From Novosphingobium clariflavum (GTDB lineage: Bacteria > Pseudomonadota > Alphaproteobacteria > Sphingomonadales > Sphingomonadaceae), in NCBI RefSeq assembly GCF_026420865.1, contig NZ_JAPCWC010000001.1, forward strand, positions 372,001 to 436,000: a stretch of DNA of 64,000 nt, in the 5' to 3' direction. A program made the translations under genes and the position numbers. This document shows positions 1 through 8,507 of the stretch, one piece after another; the first letter of the stretch is position 1, and each line of letters opens with the position of its first letter. The notes below the pieces were generated by a model. That model was not told where the DNA came from and did not search any database. It was given only the letters and a program-made list of their open reading frames with translations.

Positions 1-37
1 GCGGGGAACGCCTGCCGTAAGGACGCCATCGCCTTGC

Positions 38-65
38 GACGTCAGCGGGTTGACGTCAGCGGGTT
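38..65. repeat. Tandem direct repeat, 14 bp x 2
   Basis: The unit gacgtcagcgggtt occurs twice back to back (38-51 and 52-65) and a third copy begins (gacgg at 66). It lies downstream of the FAD-protein stop codon. No function is evident, and I see no gene in positions 1-135. Confidence 0.7.
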
Positions 66-135
66 GACGGCGGGAGGGGACCGGATTGGAGGGAAGCGAT
101 GAAGAACACCGGAACCCGTGCGTCTTGCTTCCTTC

Positions 136-1509
136 TTAAAGCCCCTCACCCCCGACCCAATGCGCATCAGCCAGATAGCGCGCGAGGTTCCAGACCTGCC
201 GCCGAATATCGGGCACAGCAACGATCTCCCACGCCTCGCCCTTGGTAACCGGCCCCACCGCGAAAAGCGTGTCCTGCGGCTTGCCGCCGGCATCGCGTAC
301 GCGGCCGAGATGCTCGACATCCAGCCCCAAGCGATGCGCGTCGGGCCGAACCCTGCCCTGCGCGACAAGGTCTTTCACCAGCGGAAAGCCGCTGCGCAGA
401 AGATCGCCTTCCGGCCCGGTGCAATTGATCACCCGGCACACTTCGATACGCCGGAATTCCTCCTCTCCGCGCGGGCGATAGTCCACCGCTGCCCCGCCCT
501 CGGTCACATCGGATCCGACCAGCTTGCCGGCCACGAACTCCAGCCGGCACTCTGCCTCCAGCTCGGCAAGACGGCGGGCCACATCGGGAGCGAGGCGGTG
601 GCGATGCACGTCCCAATAGGGGCGCACATGCCGCAGGAGACGGCGCTGCCCGGCAAGATCGTGACGGCGCCAGAGGTTCTGCGTATGCGGGCGCTGCTCG
701 TCCACCGCCGCGCGCCAGCCGATCGCCTTGGCCCGATCGCGAATCTGGCGGACCAGCGCCGAGCCACGCGCGTCGGGCGCGGGGACATGTTCCACGGCGG
801 GACCGGTCTCGGCGTGGGCATGGGGCTTCAGACCGCGCCGCGACAGCGCGGTGATGCGGCCCTTGAACCCCGCCTTGTCGAGCGAGAGGATCATGTCCGC
901 CGCGGTCAGCCCGGTGCCGATCAGCAGGACATGATCGAGCGCAGCGGCATCGGCGACTGCAGCGGGGTTCCACGGATCGGAAAAGCACAGTTCGGGCGGC
1001 AGCGCCGCGAGCGCGGGATGCGGCGTCGGTGGAAAGTTTCCGAGCGCCAGCACCAGTGAACGGGCAACGATCTCGCTGCCGTCATCAAGCACGACAGTGA
1101 CTGTGCGGTCCCCGAAACGCGCCGAAAGCGCTTCGGCATGGACGATCTGCGCCTTTGGCCCGGCGTCGGACAGTGCTTTGATCAGCAGTTCGCGCAAGTA
1201 GAGCCCGTAAGTGAGGCGCGGCACGAAGCGATTGGCCTGCTCCTCCCCGGCCTGCCCGATCCAGCGCAGGAAATTGGCCTGATCGTCGGGAAAGGCGCTC
1301 ATGTTTGCGGCGCGAACGTTCAGCAGGTGTTCGGGGCCCTTGGTGCCGAAGGCGAGACCTTTGGCAAGCTGCGCCTGGCTGCGCTCGATCAGCACCACCC
1401 GCACGCCCTGGCGGATCAGGTTGATGGTCAGGAGAGTGCCGCTGAACCCTGCGCCGACAACGGCGACGGGAAGGTCCTCGGCTTCGAATTGGGGGGCCAT
1501 CCGTGTCAT
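136..1509 (-). CDS. FAD/NAD(P)-binding protein (NAD_binding_9 type)
   Basis: The 457-residue protein begins MTRMAPQFEAEDLPVAVVGA and carries a Rossmann dinucleotide motif (GAGFSG) near residues 19-24. A segment HLLNVRAANMSAFPDD near residue 60 is typical of the FAD-NAD(P)-binding family annotated as PF13454. Members are flavoprotein oxidoreductases of largely unassigned substrate, so no reaction is claimed. It is predicted cytoplasmic, with no signal peptide. An alternative start is the Met three codons downstream (1500). It reads away from the symporter at 1985 and is monocistronic here. The upstream gap holds a strong inverted repeat (1721-1763) that could control it. Confidence 0.8.
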   Translation of the reverse strand: MTRMAPQFEAEDLPVAVVGAGFSGTLLTINLIRQGVRVVLIERSQAQLAKGLAFGTKGPEHLLNVRAANMSAFPDDQANFLRWIGQAGEEQANRFVPRLTYGLYLRELLIKALSDAGPKAQIVHAEALSARFGDRTVTVVLDDGSEIVARSLVLALGNFPPTPHPALAALPPELCFSDPWNPAAVADAAALDHVLLIGTGLTAADMILSLDKAGFKGRITALSRRGLKPHAHAETGPAVEHVPAPDARGSALVRQIRDRAKAIGWRAAVDEQRPHTQNLWRRHDLAGQRRLLRHVRPYWDVHRHRLAPDVARRLAELEAECRLEFVAGKLVGSDVTEGGAAVDYRPRGEEEFRRIEVCRVINCTGPEGDLLRSGFPLVKDLVAQGRVRPDAHRLGLDVEHLGRVRDAGGKPQDTLFAVGPVTKGEAWEIVAVPDIRRQVWNLARYLADAHWVGGEGL

Positions 1510-1984
1510 GTCAGCGCCAGCCTAACCGCATTACCGACCAATTATCAACTCATTTAGTAGAGAATATGAAATTCTCATGAAATCGCCTAAAATCAGTATT
1601 TTGAATGTAATTCTTGATTCACCGCTGAAGAGCCAAGTTTGGTGCCTTGTCGTCGCTGCTAGCCCTTATTGGGCAATCCCTGCTTTTGCCAGGGCGGTCC
1701 CGCCCCCATGCCTTTCCCATTGACGCCATATTGTCCACCGATATAGTAGACAATATGGCGTCATCGTTATGGCACCTGTGCCGGTCGACCTCGACAGCAT
1801 GGCTCACCAACTGAAATGCGGCGCCGCGCCCCGTTGCTAGCCGAACTTGGCGTAGACGAAGGAATTCTCGTGCCTGCCTGACGCTCCGCAAGCCTATGCA
1901 GCGCCTCTCCAGCCACCATCTCTGCCAGTACGCGCGCCCGCTAGCCGGGAGCGTACGCATCGTTCCCGTTCAAGAGTGCCCCCC
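1510..1984. other. Intergenic region between divergent genes
   Basis: There is no convincing gene in this 475-bp gap; the minus-strand open frame at 1619-1960 looks like chance. The gap holds a perfect inverted repeat at 1721-1763, a small inverted repeat gagaat-N5-attctc at 1560-1576, and two near-identical direct copies of tagtaga(g/c)aatatg at 1555-1568 and 1744-1757. It therefore probably carries the promoters of both flanking genes and an operator. Confidence 0.5.
1721..1763. promoter_or_regulatory. Perfect 15-bp inverted repeat, candidate operator
   Basis: The arms tgacgccatattgtc (1721-1735) and gacaatatggcgtca (1749-1763) are exact reverse complements with a 13-bp spacer. There is no T-tract and it lies more than 200 bp from either gene, so an operator is more likely than a terminator. 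The half-site attgtctac also occurs around 17097 upstream of the sigma-54 activator gene, but that may be chance. Confidence 0.5.
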
Positions 1985-3310
1985 ATGACGACCGCCGCTC
2001 AAACCGCAAAATCGCTTCCCACCGGCAAAGTCCGGACGTTCAGCTTCGGCGGGCAAGTCCTCGTCGGCATGGCCATCGGCATCGCGCTGGGCTTTGCAGC
2101 GCGGTGGATCGGCCCGGACGCGGCGGGCGGCCCCAACCAGCTGGCAGTTGCGCTCAAGACCCTGGGCAGCATCTTCATCGGCCTGCTGAGTGCAACCGTC
2201 CCGCCGCTGATCTTTGCGGCCATCGTCAGTTCGATCACCAATCTCAGGGACCTCGACAATGCCGCAAGACTGGCGGGACAGACGCTCATCTGGTTCGCGA
2301 TCACGGCGTTCATTGCCGTCGTGATCGGCATTGGCGTCGGCCTCATCGTCCAGCCCGGCGCCGGCAGTCATCCGGGTCTTGCGGCCGCGGCCGCCCCGGC
2401 GACCGTGGGTACCTGGCTCGATTTCCTGAAGGGCCTGATCCCCGCCAATTTCCTCGGGCTTGCGGCATCCTCCAAGGTCGCGGATACCGGCCAGGTCACC
2501 ACCGGCCTCTCGTTCAACACCCTGCAGATCCTCGTCATCTCGCTTGCAGTCGGATTTGCCTCGCTCAAGGCCGGTGCGCGGGCGGAACCCTTTGTCGCCT
2601 TCGTGCGCGCGCTTCTCGCTGTCGTGCGCACCATTCTTGGCTGGATCATCAAGCTGACCCCGATCGGCTCGGCAGCGCTGATCGGCGCTGCCATCGCAAC
2701 GTATGGCTGGGGCACGCTGCTGCAGCTCGGCGGCTTCGCCTTTGCCGTCTATCTTGGCCTGTTCCTGGTCATCGGCGTCGTCTACCCCCTGCTGCTGACG
2801 CTCAACGGCATTAGCCCCGGCGCATTCTTCCGCGAGGCCTGGCCGGCAATCCAGTTGGCGTTTGTCTCGCGCTCGTCGGTCGGCACGATGCCGGTCACCG
2901 AACTGGCAGCGGAACGGCTCGGCGTGCCCAATGCCTATGCCGCCTTTGCAGTGCCGCTGGCCGCGACCACCAAGATGGACGGCTGCGCCTCGATCTATCC
3001 GGCACTTGCGGCAATCTTCGTGGCGAATTTCTACGACATGCCGCTGCACGGACTGGATTACCTGCTGATCGTCGTGGTCTCGGTCCTCGGTTCCGCCGCC
3101 ACGGCGGGCATGACCGGGGCCGTCGTCATGCTGACGCTGACGCTCTCCACGCTGGGACTTCCGCTGGCGGGAGCCGGACTGCTGCTCGCCATCGATCCCA
3201 TTCTCGACATGGGGCGCACGGCGGTAAACGTTGCAGGGCAGCTTCTTGTCACCCTGATCGTCTCGAAGCGCGAGCGCCTGAGCCCGTCCGCGAGTCCCGC
3301 GCTGACTTGA
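1985..3310 (+). CDS. Dicarboxylate/amino acid:cation symporter (DAACS family)
   Basis: This is a 441-residue multi-span membrane protein of the GltP/DctA/SstT family, expected to import acidic amino acids or C4-dicarboxylates with cations. Visible family motifs are the serine-rich hairpin (SSVGTMP) and the TM8 signature DPILDMGRT-AVNV, which keeps the Asp and Arg that contact substrate in GltPh. Two unusual positions stand out: the usual NMDGT motif reads KMDGC, and the Asp that ends NVTGD in GltPh is Gln (NVAGQ). Both positions contact sodium in GltPh, so coupling may differ. The ATG at 1985 is preferred over the in-frame GTG at 1976 because aagag (1972-1976) is spaced correctly for it. Confidence 0.85.
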   Translation: MTTAAQTAKSLPTGKVRTFSFGGQVLVGMAIGIALGFAARWIGPDAAGGPNQLAVALKTLGSIFIGLLSATVPPLIFAAIVSSITNLRDLDNAARLAGQTLIWFAITAFIAVVIGIGVGLIVQPGAGSHPGLAAAAAPATVGTWLDFLKGLIPANFLGLAASSKVADTGQVTTGLSFNTLQILVISLAVGFASLKAGARAEPFVAFVRALLAVVRTILGWIIKLTPIGSAALIGAAIATYGWGTLLQLGGFAFAVYLGLFLVIGVVYPLLLTLNGISPGAFFREAWPAIQLAFVSRSSVGTMPVTELAAERLGVPNAYAAFAVPLAATTKMDGCASIYPALAAIFVANFYDMPLHGLDYLLIVVVSVLGSAATAGMTGAVVMLTLTLSTLGLPLAGAGLLLAIDPILDMGRTAVNVAGQLLVTLIVSKRERLSPSASPALT

Positions 3311-3356
3311 TACCGGGCGATTGGCCCCGATATTCCGTTCGTTCCGCAAAAAGCCG

Positions 3357-3388
3357 TTGACTCTGGACCATGGTCCAAGGGCTAGACA
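3357..3388 (+). promoter_or_regulatory. MerR-type promoter/operator of cueR-copA-copZ
   Basis: The -35 ttgact (3357-3362) and -10 tagaca (3383-3388) are separated by 20 bp, the over-long spacing typical of MerR-family targets. The spacer contains the perfect palindrome tggaccatggtcca (3364-3377). The start codon of the CueR-like regulator follows 30 bp downstream, so autoregulation together with copA is expected. Confidence 0.85.
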
Positions 3389-3418
3389 GACGGCAAAGAC
3401 AACGACGGGGTCGATCCG

Positions 3419-3868
3419 GTGAAGCGTTTCCTGACCATCGGCGCATTGGCAAAACAGGCCGAAGTCAGCGCCGATACCATCCGCTTTTACGAGCGAGAGG
3501 GGCTGCTTGGCAGTCCCGACCGGCTCGCATCCGGCTATCGGCATTACGACGCAGACGCGGTAGCCCGCCTGCAATACATCCTTCGCGCCAAAAGCCTCGG
3601 CTTCACGCTGGGCGAGATCAAGGGGCTGCTCGCTCTCGAAACCGACCGCGAGAACGGCGTCGAAGGTGTCCGGCAGCGCGCCCAGGAACGCATCGCCGAT
3701 CTTGATCGGCGGATCACCGAGATGACGGGCATGCGCGATGCACTCAAGGCCCTCGCCGATGCCTGCCCGGGCAGCGGCGAACCGGAAGCCTGCCCGATCC
3801 TCTCCGCGCTGCATGGCGAGGAAACGCCGGAATGCCGCGAAGGCGGCTCGGGCAAGGCCGCGTCGTAA
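3419..3868 (+). CDS. cueR: CueR/HmrR-type copper-responsive MerR regulator
   Basis: This 149-residue MerR-family activator has an N-terminal winged HTH (TIGALAKQAEVSADTIRFYE), a dimerisation helix around residues 80-115, and a C-terminal metal loop ACPGSGEPEACPI. The loop matches the Cys-Pro-Gly...Cys-Pro-Ile Cu(I) site of CueR, although the two Cys are eight residues apart rather than seven. Cu(I) binding would unwind the 20-bp-spacer promoter immediately upstream. The start is GTG at 3419 with a gacgggg Shine-Dalgarno. Its stop overlaps the copA start by one base (TAATG), which implies translational coupling. Confidence 0.9.
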   Translation: MKRFLTIGALAKQAEVSADTIRFYEREGLLGSPDRLASGYRHYDADAVARLQYILRAKSLGFTLGEIKGLLALETDRENGVEGVRQRAQERIADLDRRITEMTGMRDALKALADACPGSGEPEACPILSALHGEETPECREGGSGKAAS

Positions 3869-6315
3869 TGACACAGACGCAAGAGGTGACGCTGACCCTG
3901 CCCATCGGGGGGATGACCTGCGCAGGATGCGCGGCAACGGTGGAGAAAGTCCTGCGCCGCCTTCCCTCGGTCGATGCGCAAGTCAACTTCGCGGCCGAAC
4001 GCGCCGCCGTGGCCTACGATCCCGCACAAGTATCCCCGCAAGAGATGATCGCGGCGGTCGAGACGGCGGGCTATGACGTTCCGCCGGAAACCGTGGTCTT
4101 CGACATTGGCGGCATGAGCTGCGCCGCTTGCGCCGCGGGTATCGAAACCGTGCTCAGCCGTGTGCCCGGTGTTCTTGGCAGCACCGTGAACTTCGCTTCG
4201 GGCAAGGCCCGCGCCGACTATGTCCCCGGCGTGACCGATCCAGCAGCACTCGCCGCAGCGATCGCCAGGGCCGGCTACCAGGCAACCGAGGCACGTGACC
4301 TGACCGCCGATGAAGTTGCAAACCGCGAGGCCGCCTCCCGCCAGGAATGGCGCCGCGAACGGGCCATGTTCGCGGTCGCGCTGCTTCTCACCCTCCCGCT
4401 CTTCGCGCAGATGGTGGTGATGCTCGACTTGCGGCAGTGGAGCCACGTCGTGGGCGGACACCATGGCGAACTGCTGCCGCGGTACTGGCAGTTCGCGCTT
4501 GCCTCTCCGGTGCAGTTCTGGATCGGCGCGCGCTTCTACAAGGCCGCGTTCAAGTCCTTGCGGGCGGGCACTGCCAACATGGATGTGCTGGTCGCGCTGG
4601 GCACCACGATTGCCTACGCCTACAGCACCGTCGTCACCATCGCCGGGCGGATGGACCTGCACGTCTATTTCGAGGCATCTGCCGCGATCATCACGCTGGT
4701 CCTGCTGGGACGCCTGCTGGAGGCCAATGCCAAGCGCAAGACGTCCTCGGCCATCCGCGCCCTGCTCAAGCTACGCCCGACGACGGCACGGATCGAGCGC
4801 GAGGGCCGGATTGTCGAAGTCGATGCCGCAACCCTGCTGGTGGGCGATGTCTTCGTTGTGGCGGCAGGCGAAAGCGTGCCGGTCGACGGCGAAGTGATTT
4901 CCGGCCGCTCCAGCGTCGATGAAGCGATGCTCTCGGGCGAGAGCATGCCGGTGATGAAGGAGCCGGGTGCCAGGATCTATGCCGCGACCATCAACCAGAA
5001 CGGGATGCTGCGCGCCCACGCAACCGGCGTCGGCGCCGATACCGTGCTGGCGCAGATCATCCGCATGGTGGACGAGGCGCAAGGCTCCAAGCCTCCCATC
5101 CAGTATTTCGTCGACAAGGTGACCGCCATCTTCGTGCCGGTGGTGATCGCGATCGCGGTGGTGACCCTGGGAGGCAACTGGCTATGGAGCGGCGATTTCC
5201 AGACTGCCATGGTCAATGCGGTCGCCGTCCTGGTGATTGCCTGCCCATGTTCGCTGGGGCTCGCGACGCCGACCGCGATCATGGTCGGCACCGGCATGGG
5301 CGCAAGGAACGGAGTGCTGATCCGCAATGCCGAAGTGCTCGAACGCGCACGGGCGATGCAGACCCTGGCGGTCGACAAGACCGGAACGCTGACCCGCGGC
5401 GCACCCGAAGTAACCGACCTCCTTCCTGCCGAGGGTCAGGACGGCGCCCGCCTCGTGGCCCTCGCCGCTGCGCTGGAACGCGGGTCCGAGCATCCGCTGG
5501 CCCGCGCCATCACGAACAGGGCGCAGGAACAACGGATCACCCTCCCCGATGTCGACCACTTCGACACGCTGCCCGGCAAAGGGGTCTCGGGCCGGATCGA
5601 GGGGCGGCTGCTCCAACTGGGTTCTCCGCTGTGGCTCGGCGAAGTCGCCGCACCGCTGCCGCCCGCCCTCGCTGAACGGGTGGAAGCGGCGCAAGCCCAG
5701 GGCCGGACGGTGGTCGGCCTTGCCGAAGAGGGCAGCGTGATCGGGTTCATCGCCATTGCCGACCGGCTGCGCGACAGTTCCGTTCAGGCGGTCCGCGAAC
5801 TGCGTGCTGCAGGCATCGCCGTTGTCATGCTGACCGGCGACAACCGCCACACCGCCACCGCCATCGCCTCGCAAGCCGGGATCACCCGTTTCGCCGCGGA
5901 AGTCTTGCCGCAAAACAAGGCCGAGGAAGTGCGCCGCCTGCAGGACTCCGGAGAAATCATCGGCATGGCCGGGGACGGCATCAACGACGCCCCGGCACTG
6001 GCACAGGCCGATGTCTCCTTCGCCATCGGCGCAGGCTCCGACGTGGCGGTGGAGGCGGCCGACGTCGTGCTGGTCCGCAACGATCTGCGCGGCGTGCTCA
6101 CGGCAGTGGAACTCTCTCGCGCGACGCTCGGCAAGATCCGGCAGAACCTGTTCTTCGCCTTCATCTACAACGTCCTGGGTATCCCACTCGCCGCCTTCGG
6201 GCTGCTCAACCCGGTCATCGCCGGCGCCGCGATGGCGCTGAGCTCGATCTCGGTGGTGAGCAATTCCTTGCTGCTGAGCCAGTGGCGACCCAAGCCCCAA
6301 CCGGACAATTCATGA
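3868..6315 (+). CDS. copA: Cu(I)-exporting P1B-type ATPase CopA
   Basis: This 815-residue inner-membrane ATPase exports Cu(I) from the cytoplasm. It has two N-terminal heavy-metal-associated domains with CxxC sites (residues 18-21 and 85-88) and the SGES actuator loop. The transmembrane metal site CPC (near residue 459) reads CPCSLGLATP, and the phosphorylated Asp lies in DKTGT (near 503). The SEHPLA nucleotide-binding motif and the GDGINDAP hinge are also present. The start at 3868 overlaps the cueR stop; an in-frame extension to 3832 would lie inside cueR and is unlikely. It overlaps the small HMA protein downstream (ATGA at 6312-6315). Confidence 0.95.
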   Translation: MTQTQEVTLTLPIGGMTCAGCAATVEKVLRRLPSVDAQVNFAAERAAVAYDPAQVSPQEMIAAVETAGYDVPPETVVFDIGGMSCAACAAGIETVLSRVPGVLGSTVNFASGKARADYVPGVTDPAALAAAIARAGYQATEARDLTADEVANREAASRQEWRRERAMFAVALLLTLPLFAQMVVMLDLRQWSHVVGGHHGELLPRYWQFALASPVQFWIGARFYKAAFKSLRAGTANMDVLVALGTTIAYAYSTVVTIAGRMDLHVYFEASAAIITLVLLGRLLEANAKRKTSSAIRALLKLRPTTARIEREGRIVEVDAATLLVGDVFVVAAGESVPVDGEVISGRSSVDEAMLSGESMPVMKEPGARIYAATINQNGMLRAHATGVGADTVLAQIIRMVDEAQGSKPPIQYFVDKVTAIFVPVVIAIAVVTLGGNWLWSGDFQTAMVNAVAVLVIACPCSLGLATPTAIMVGTGMGARNGVLIRNAEVLERARAMQTLAVDKTGTLTRGAPEVTDLLPAEGQDGARLVALAAALERGSEHPLARAITNRAQEQRITLPDVDHFDTLPGKGVSGRIEGRLLQLGSPLWLGEVAAPLPPALAERVEAAQAQGRTVVGLAEEGSVIGFIAIADRLRDSSVQAVRELRAAGIAVVMLTGDNRHTATAIASQAGITRFAAEVLPQNKAEEVRRLQDSGEIIGMAGDGINDAPALAQADVSFAIGAGSDVAVEAADVVLVRNDLRGVLTAVELSRATLGKIRQNLFFAFIYNVLGIPLAAFGLLNPVIAGAAMALSSISVVSNSLLLSQWRPKPQPDNS

Positions 6316-6527
6316 TGAGCGCCGTGCAACTGACCGTCCTGGGCATGACCTGCGATGGATGCGCCAGCCGTCTCAAGCGGGTGCTGGAAGCCCGCGACGG
6401 CATCCAGCAGGCCGATGTGAGGCGTGATCTCAAGCTCGTCGCGGTCGACTACGACGGCGCCACCACCGACCGGGCAGCCATCGAAGCCGCGATTGGCGAT
6501 GCCGGCTTCGAGATCGGGCATGGCTAA
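6312..6527 (+). CDS. Small heavy-metal-associated domain protein (CopZ-like)
   Basis: This 71-residue single HMA domain protein has the metal site GMTCDGCASRL, where two Cys bind Cu(I) or another soft metal. It overlaps the copA stop by four bases and is the last gene of the operon. The likely role is a cytoplasmic copper chaperone that delivers metal to CopA or CueR. An Asp at the x position of CxxC and the lack of other cysteines are the only distinctive points. Confidence 0.85.
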   Translation: MMSAVQLTVLGMTCDGCASRLKRVLEARDGIQQADVRRDLKLVAVDYDGATTDRAAIEAAIGDAGFEIGHG

Positions 6528-6589
6528 GGCCGTAGACGCAGAACAGGCTGCGGGGAAAGGCTTGGCGAGGTGACCATTTGGGCCCGCTT

Positions 6590-6915
6590 TCGCTGTTTTT
6601 TGCTCGCCATGGCCAGAGACTGAACCGCCGTCATCCCCGGGGCCGCCGTCATCCTCGGGCCTGAAGCGCTTCACGCTGGCCCACGCTTCGATCAACGTGC
6701 CGTCCACCGAGAAATGATCGTCGGACAGGAGCTTGGCGGCAACGTCCCTGGACAGCAGCCTCTGACGGTTCTTGGTGAAGACCGCGACATCCCAGATCGG
6801 CGCATCCATCGCCAAGCCAACGAACCAGCGGAAGAGCAGGTTGTAGTCCATCTGCTCCATGAGTTGGCGCTCTGAGCGGATTGCATAGAGAGCCTGCAGG
6901 AACCCGGGCTTCGCA
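6590..6915 (-). pseudogene. Decayed IS5-type transposase, N-terminal part
   Basis: The minus strand encodes a recognisable IS5-family stretch (QALYAIRSERQLMEQMDYNL, then LFRWFVGLAMD) followed by SVDGTLIEAWASVKRFRP. About a dozen family residues are missing between AAKLL and SDDHF, the frame breaks upstream of LQALYAIRS, and the catalytic C-terminal half is absent. This is a non-functional insertion-sequence remnant that marks the left edge of the sulfur island. The exact limits are uncertain. Confidence 0.7.
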
Positions 6916-7330
6916 GCTCACGCAGGAAAGCAGCCCTTCGCTCCGGTAATCGCCGCCCCGCGTTTCAAAACCTTCAACTTCTGCAGAAGGCGTCTGAAAC
7001 ACCTCAAGCGCCTCAAGGAAAGAACCTGTTAATGTCGGAGGATCACCGAGGTCCAGTCAGCGGATGGTGAAGTCCTTCCCAGGCCAAATTCCAACGGGCG
7101 TAACGACATAAAATCTCATTAGTTCAATATTGTAATTTGAGCTCTGTGATGCAGCGGGCATGGCTTCCGCGCATGTGCGATGCATGCGCTTCCGGCTCCG
7201 AGCACGGATTTGGCGTGTGCCCCGTTTTCAACAGCGACGCGCACATGCCTGCTCAATTCTGATCCGCTTCGCCCCTGAACTGCCAGATGGAAGCGCGCAT
7301 TGTCCGAAGGCTAGAGCCATATCCGCTGTT
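6916..7330. other. Non-coding stretch before the first sulfur operon
   Basis: No gene is supported here. The left part is probably further IS debris. An inverted repeat gcgcatg-N7-catgcgc lies at 7169-7189 and could bind a regulator, because a sigma-54-like promoter follows at 7331. Confidence 0.4.
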
Positions 7331-7346
7331 TGGCACGCCTCTTGAT
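7331..7346 (+). promoter_or_regulatory. Sigma-54-like promoter of the 7394-15936 operon
   Basis: TGGCACGCCTCTTGAT matches the -24 element fully, while the -12 element is TTGAT rather than TTGCT. It lies 48 bp before the first start codon. The same variant occurs on the minus strand at 60443-60458. Confidence 0.55.
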
Positions 7347-7393
7347 TGGTGGACCCGCAATTGCGCTTCAAGCGCCAAGTCAGGGGTACACCA

Positions 7394-8491
7394 ATGCCAG
7401 TGGAATTCGTCGGAGCGCTTGCCGCACGCAACCAGTTGCTGGGACCTGCCGGGGGCGGTCAGAACCTCGATCTCGACTTCCTGCGGGATCTGGCCCGCGC
7501 GCACGAAAACGCCGGCTTCGACCGCGTGCTGATGCTGGCTGGCGGAGAGGCGATCGTCGCCACCGGATTTGCCGCGTCGCATACCGAAAAGCTGGGCTTC
7601 ATGATCCCCTTTCGTCCTGGCCCGACCACCCCGCTGCAAGCCGCGAAATCGCTGGCCGCGCTCGATCATGTGACGGGCGGGCGCATCCGCGTCCACGCGA
7701 TCACCGGCATCACCGCCGAACCCGGCCTGGGCGACTTCTTGACCGACAAGGACGAGCGCTACGCGCGTAGCAGCGAATACCTGGACGTTCTGCGCCGCGC
7801 GTGGACGTCGGACGAGCCATTCGACCACGACGGCAAGTACTATCAGCTCAAGAACGTCTTCACGCCGATCAAGCCGCTGCAACAGCCGCACATCCCGGTT
7901 TCGTTCGGCGGATCATCGGACGCCGCCTACCACGTCGCCGCGCGGCACTGCGATCTCTATGCGCTCTGGGCCGAACCGCTTGAGGACGTGAAGCAGCAGA
8001 TCGGCAAGCTTCATGCCGCAGCGGCAGCTATCGGCAAGCCTGCGCCGCGTGTCAGCCTCTCCGTGCGCCTCATCATCGGCAAGACCGAGGAGCAGGCCTG
8101 GCAGCGCGCGCACTGGATTGCCGAGCAGCTTGCCAGCAATCGCCGCAATGCGCCGTCCAACCCGCTGTTCCACGGCGTTCAGGGCACCGGCACCAAGCGC
8201 CTGCTGGCAGCGGCCGAGCGGGGTGAACGGCATGATCGCTGCCTGTGGATGGGCACCGCGACCGCCGTTGGCGCCACCCATGATTCCACCTCGCTGGTGG
8301 GCACGCCGGACCAGATCGTCGCGGCGCTCCTGGACTATTACGACATCGGGGTGACCACGTTCCTCAACCGGGGATACGAGCCGCTCTATGACGCCGTCGA
8401 TTACGGCCGCTGGATCATTCCCGCCGTGCGAGAGGAAGTTCGCCGCCGTGAGCTGGCCGCCGCCAAGGCGCCCGAACTGCAGTCGGCTTGA
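7394..8491 (+). CDS. LLM-class flavin-dependent monooxygenase (SsuD-like), group A
   Basis: The 365-residue protein is of the bacterial-luciferase/SsuD superfamily, enzymes that use reduced FMN and O2 to oxygenate and split C-S bonds of sulfonates or sulfones. The C-terminal signature STSLVGTPDQIVAALLDYYD and the central GGSSDAAYHVA block place it with the paralog at 42301-43386. The start is the ATG at 7394; the in-frame extension upstream would overlap the promoter. It is the first gene of an operon with two SfnB-like enzymes, an ABC exporter pair and a desulfinase. The substrate is unknown and a partner flavin reductase is not adjacent. Confidence 0.88.
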   Translation: MPVEFVGALAARNQLLGPAGGGQNLDLDFLRDLARAHENAGFDRVLMLAGGEAIVATGFAASHTEKLGFMIPFRPGPTTPLQAAKSLAALDHVTGGRIRVHAITGITAEPGLGDFLTDKDERYARSSEYLDVLRRAWTSDEPFDHDGKYYQLKNVFTPIKPLQQPHIPVSFGGSSDAAYHVAARHCDLYALWAEPLEDVKQQIGKLHAAAAAIGKPAPRVSLSVRLIIGKTEEQAWQRAHWIAEQLASNRRNAPSNPLFHGVQGTGTKRLLAAAERGERHDRCLWMGTATAVGATHDSTSLVGTPDQIVAALLDYYDIGVTTFLNRGYEPLYDAVDYGRWIIPAVREEVRRRELAAAKAPELQSA

Positions 8492-8507
8492 GCGGGAGGC
8501 AACTGTC

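Noticed and set aside
1619..1960. Minus-strand open frame of 113 codons
   Set aside because: It spans the inverted repeat and promoter region, has no recognisable motif, and no ribosome site precedes it.
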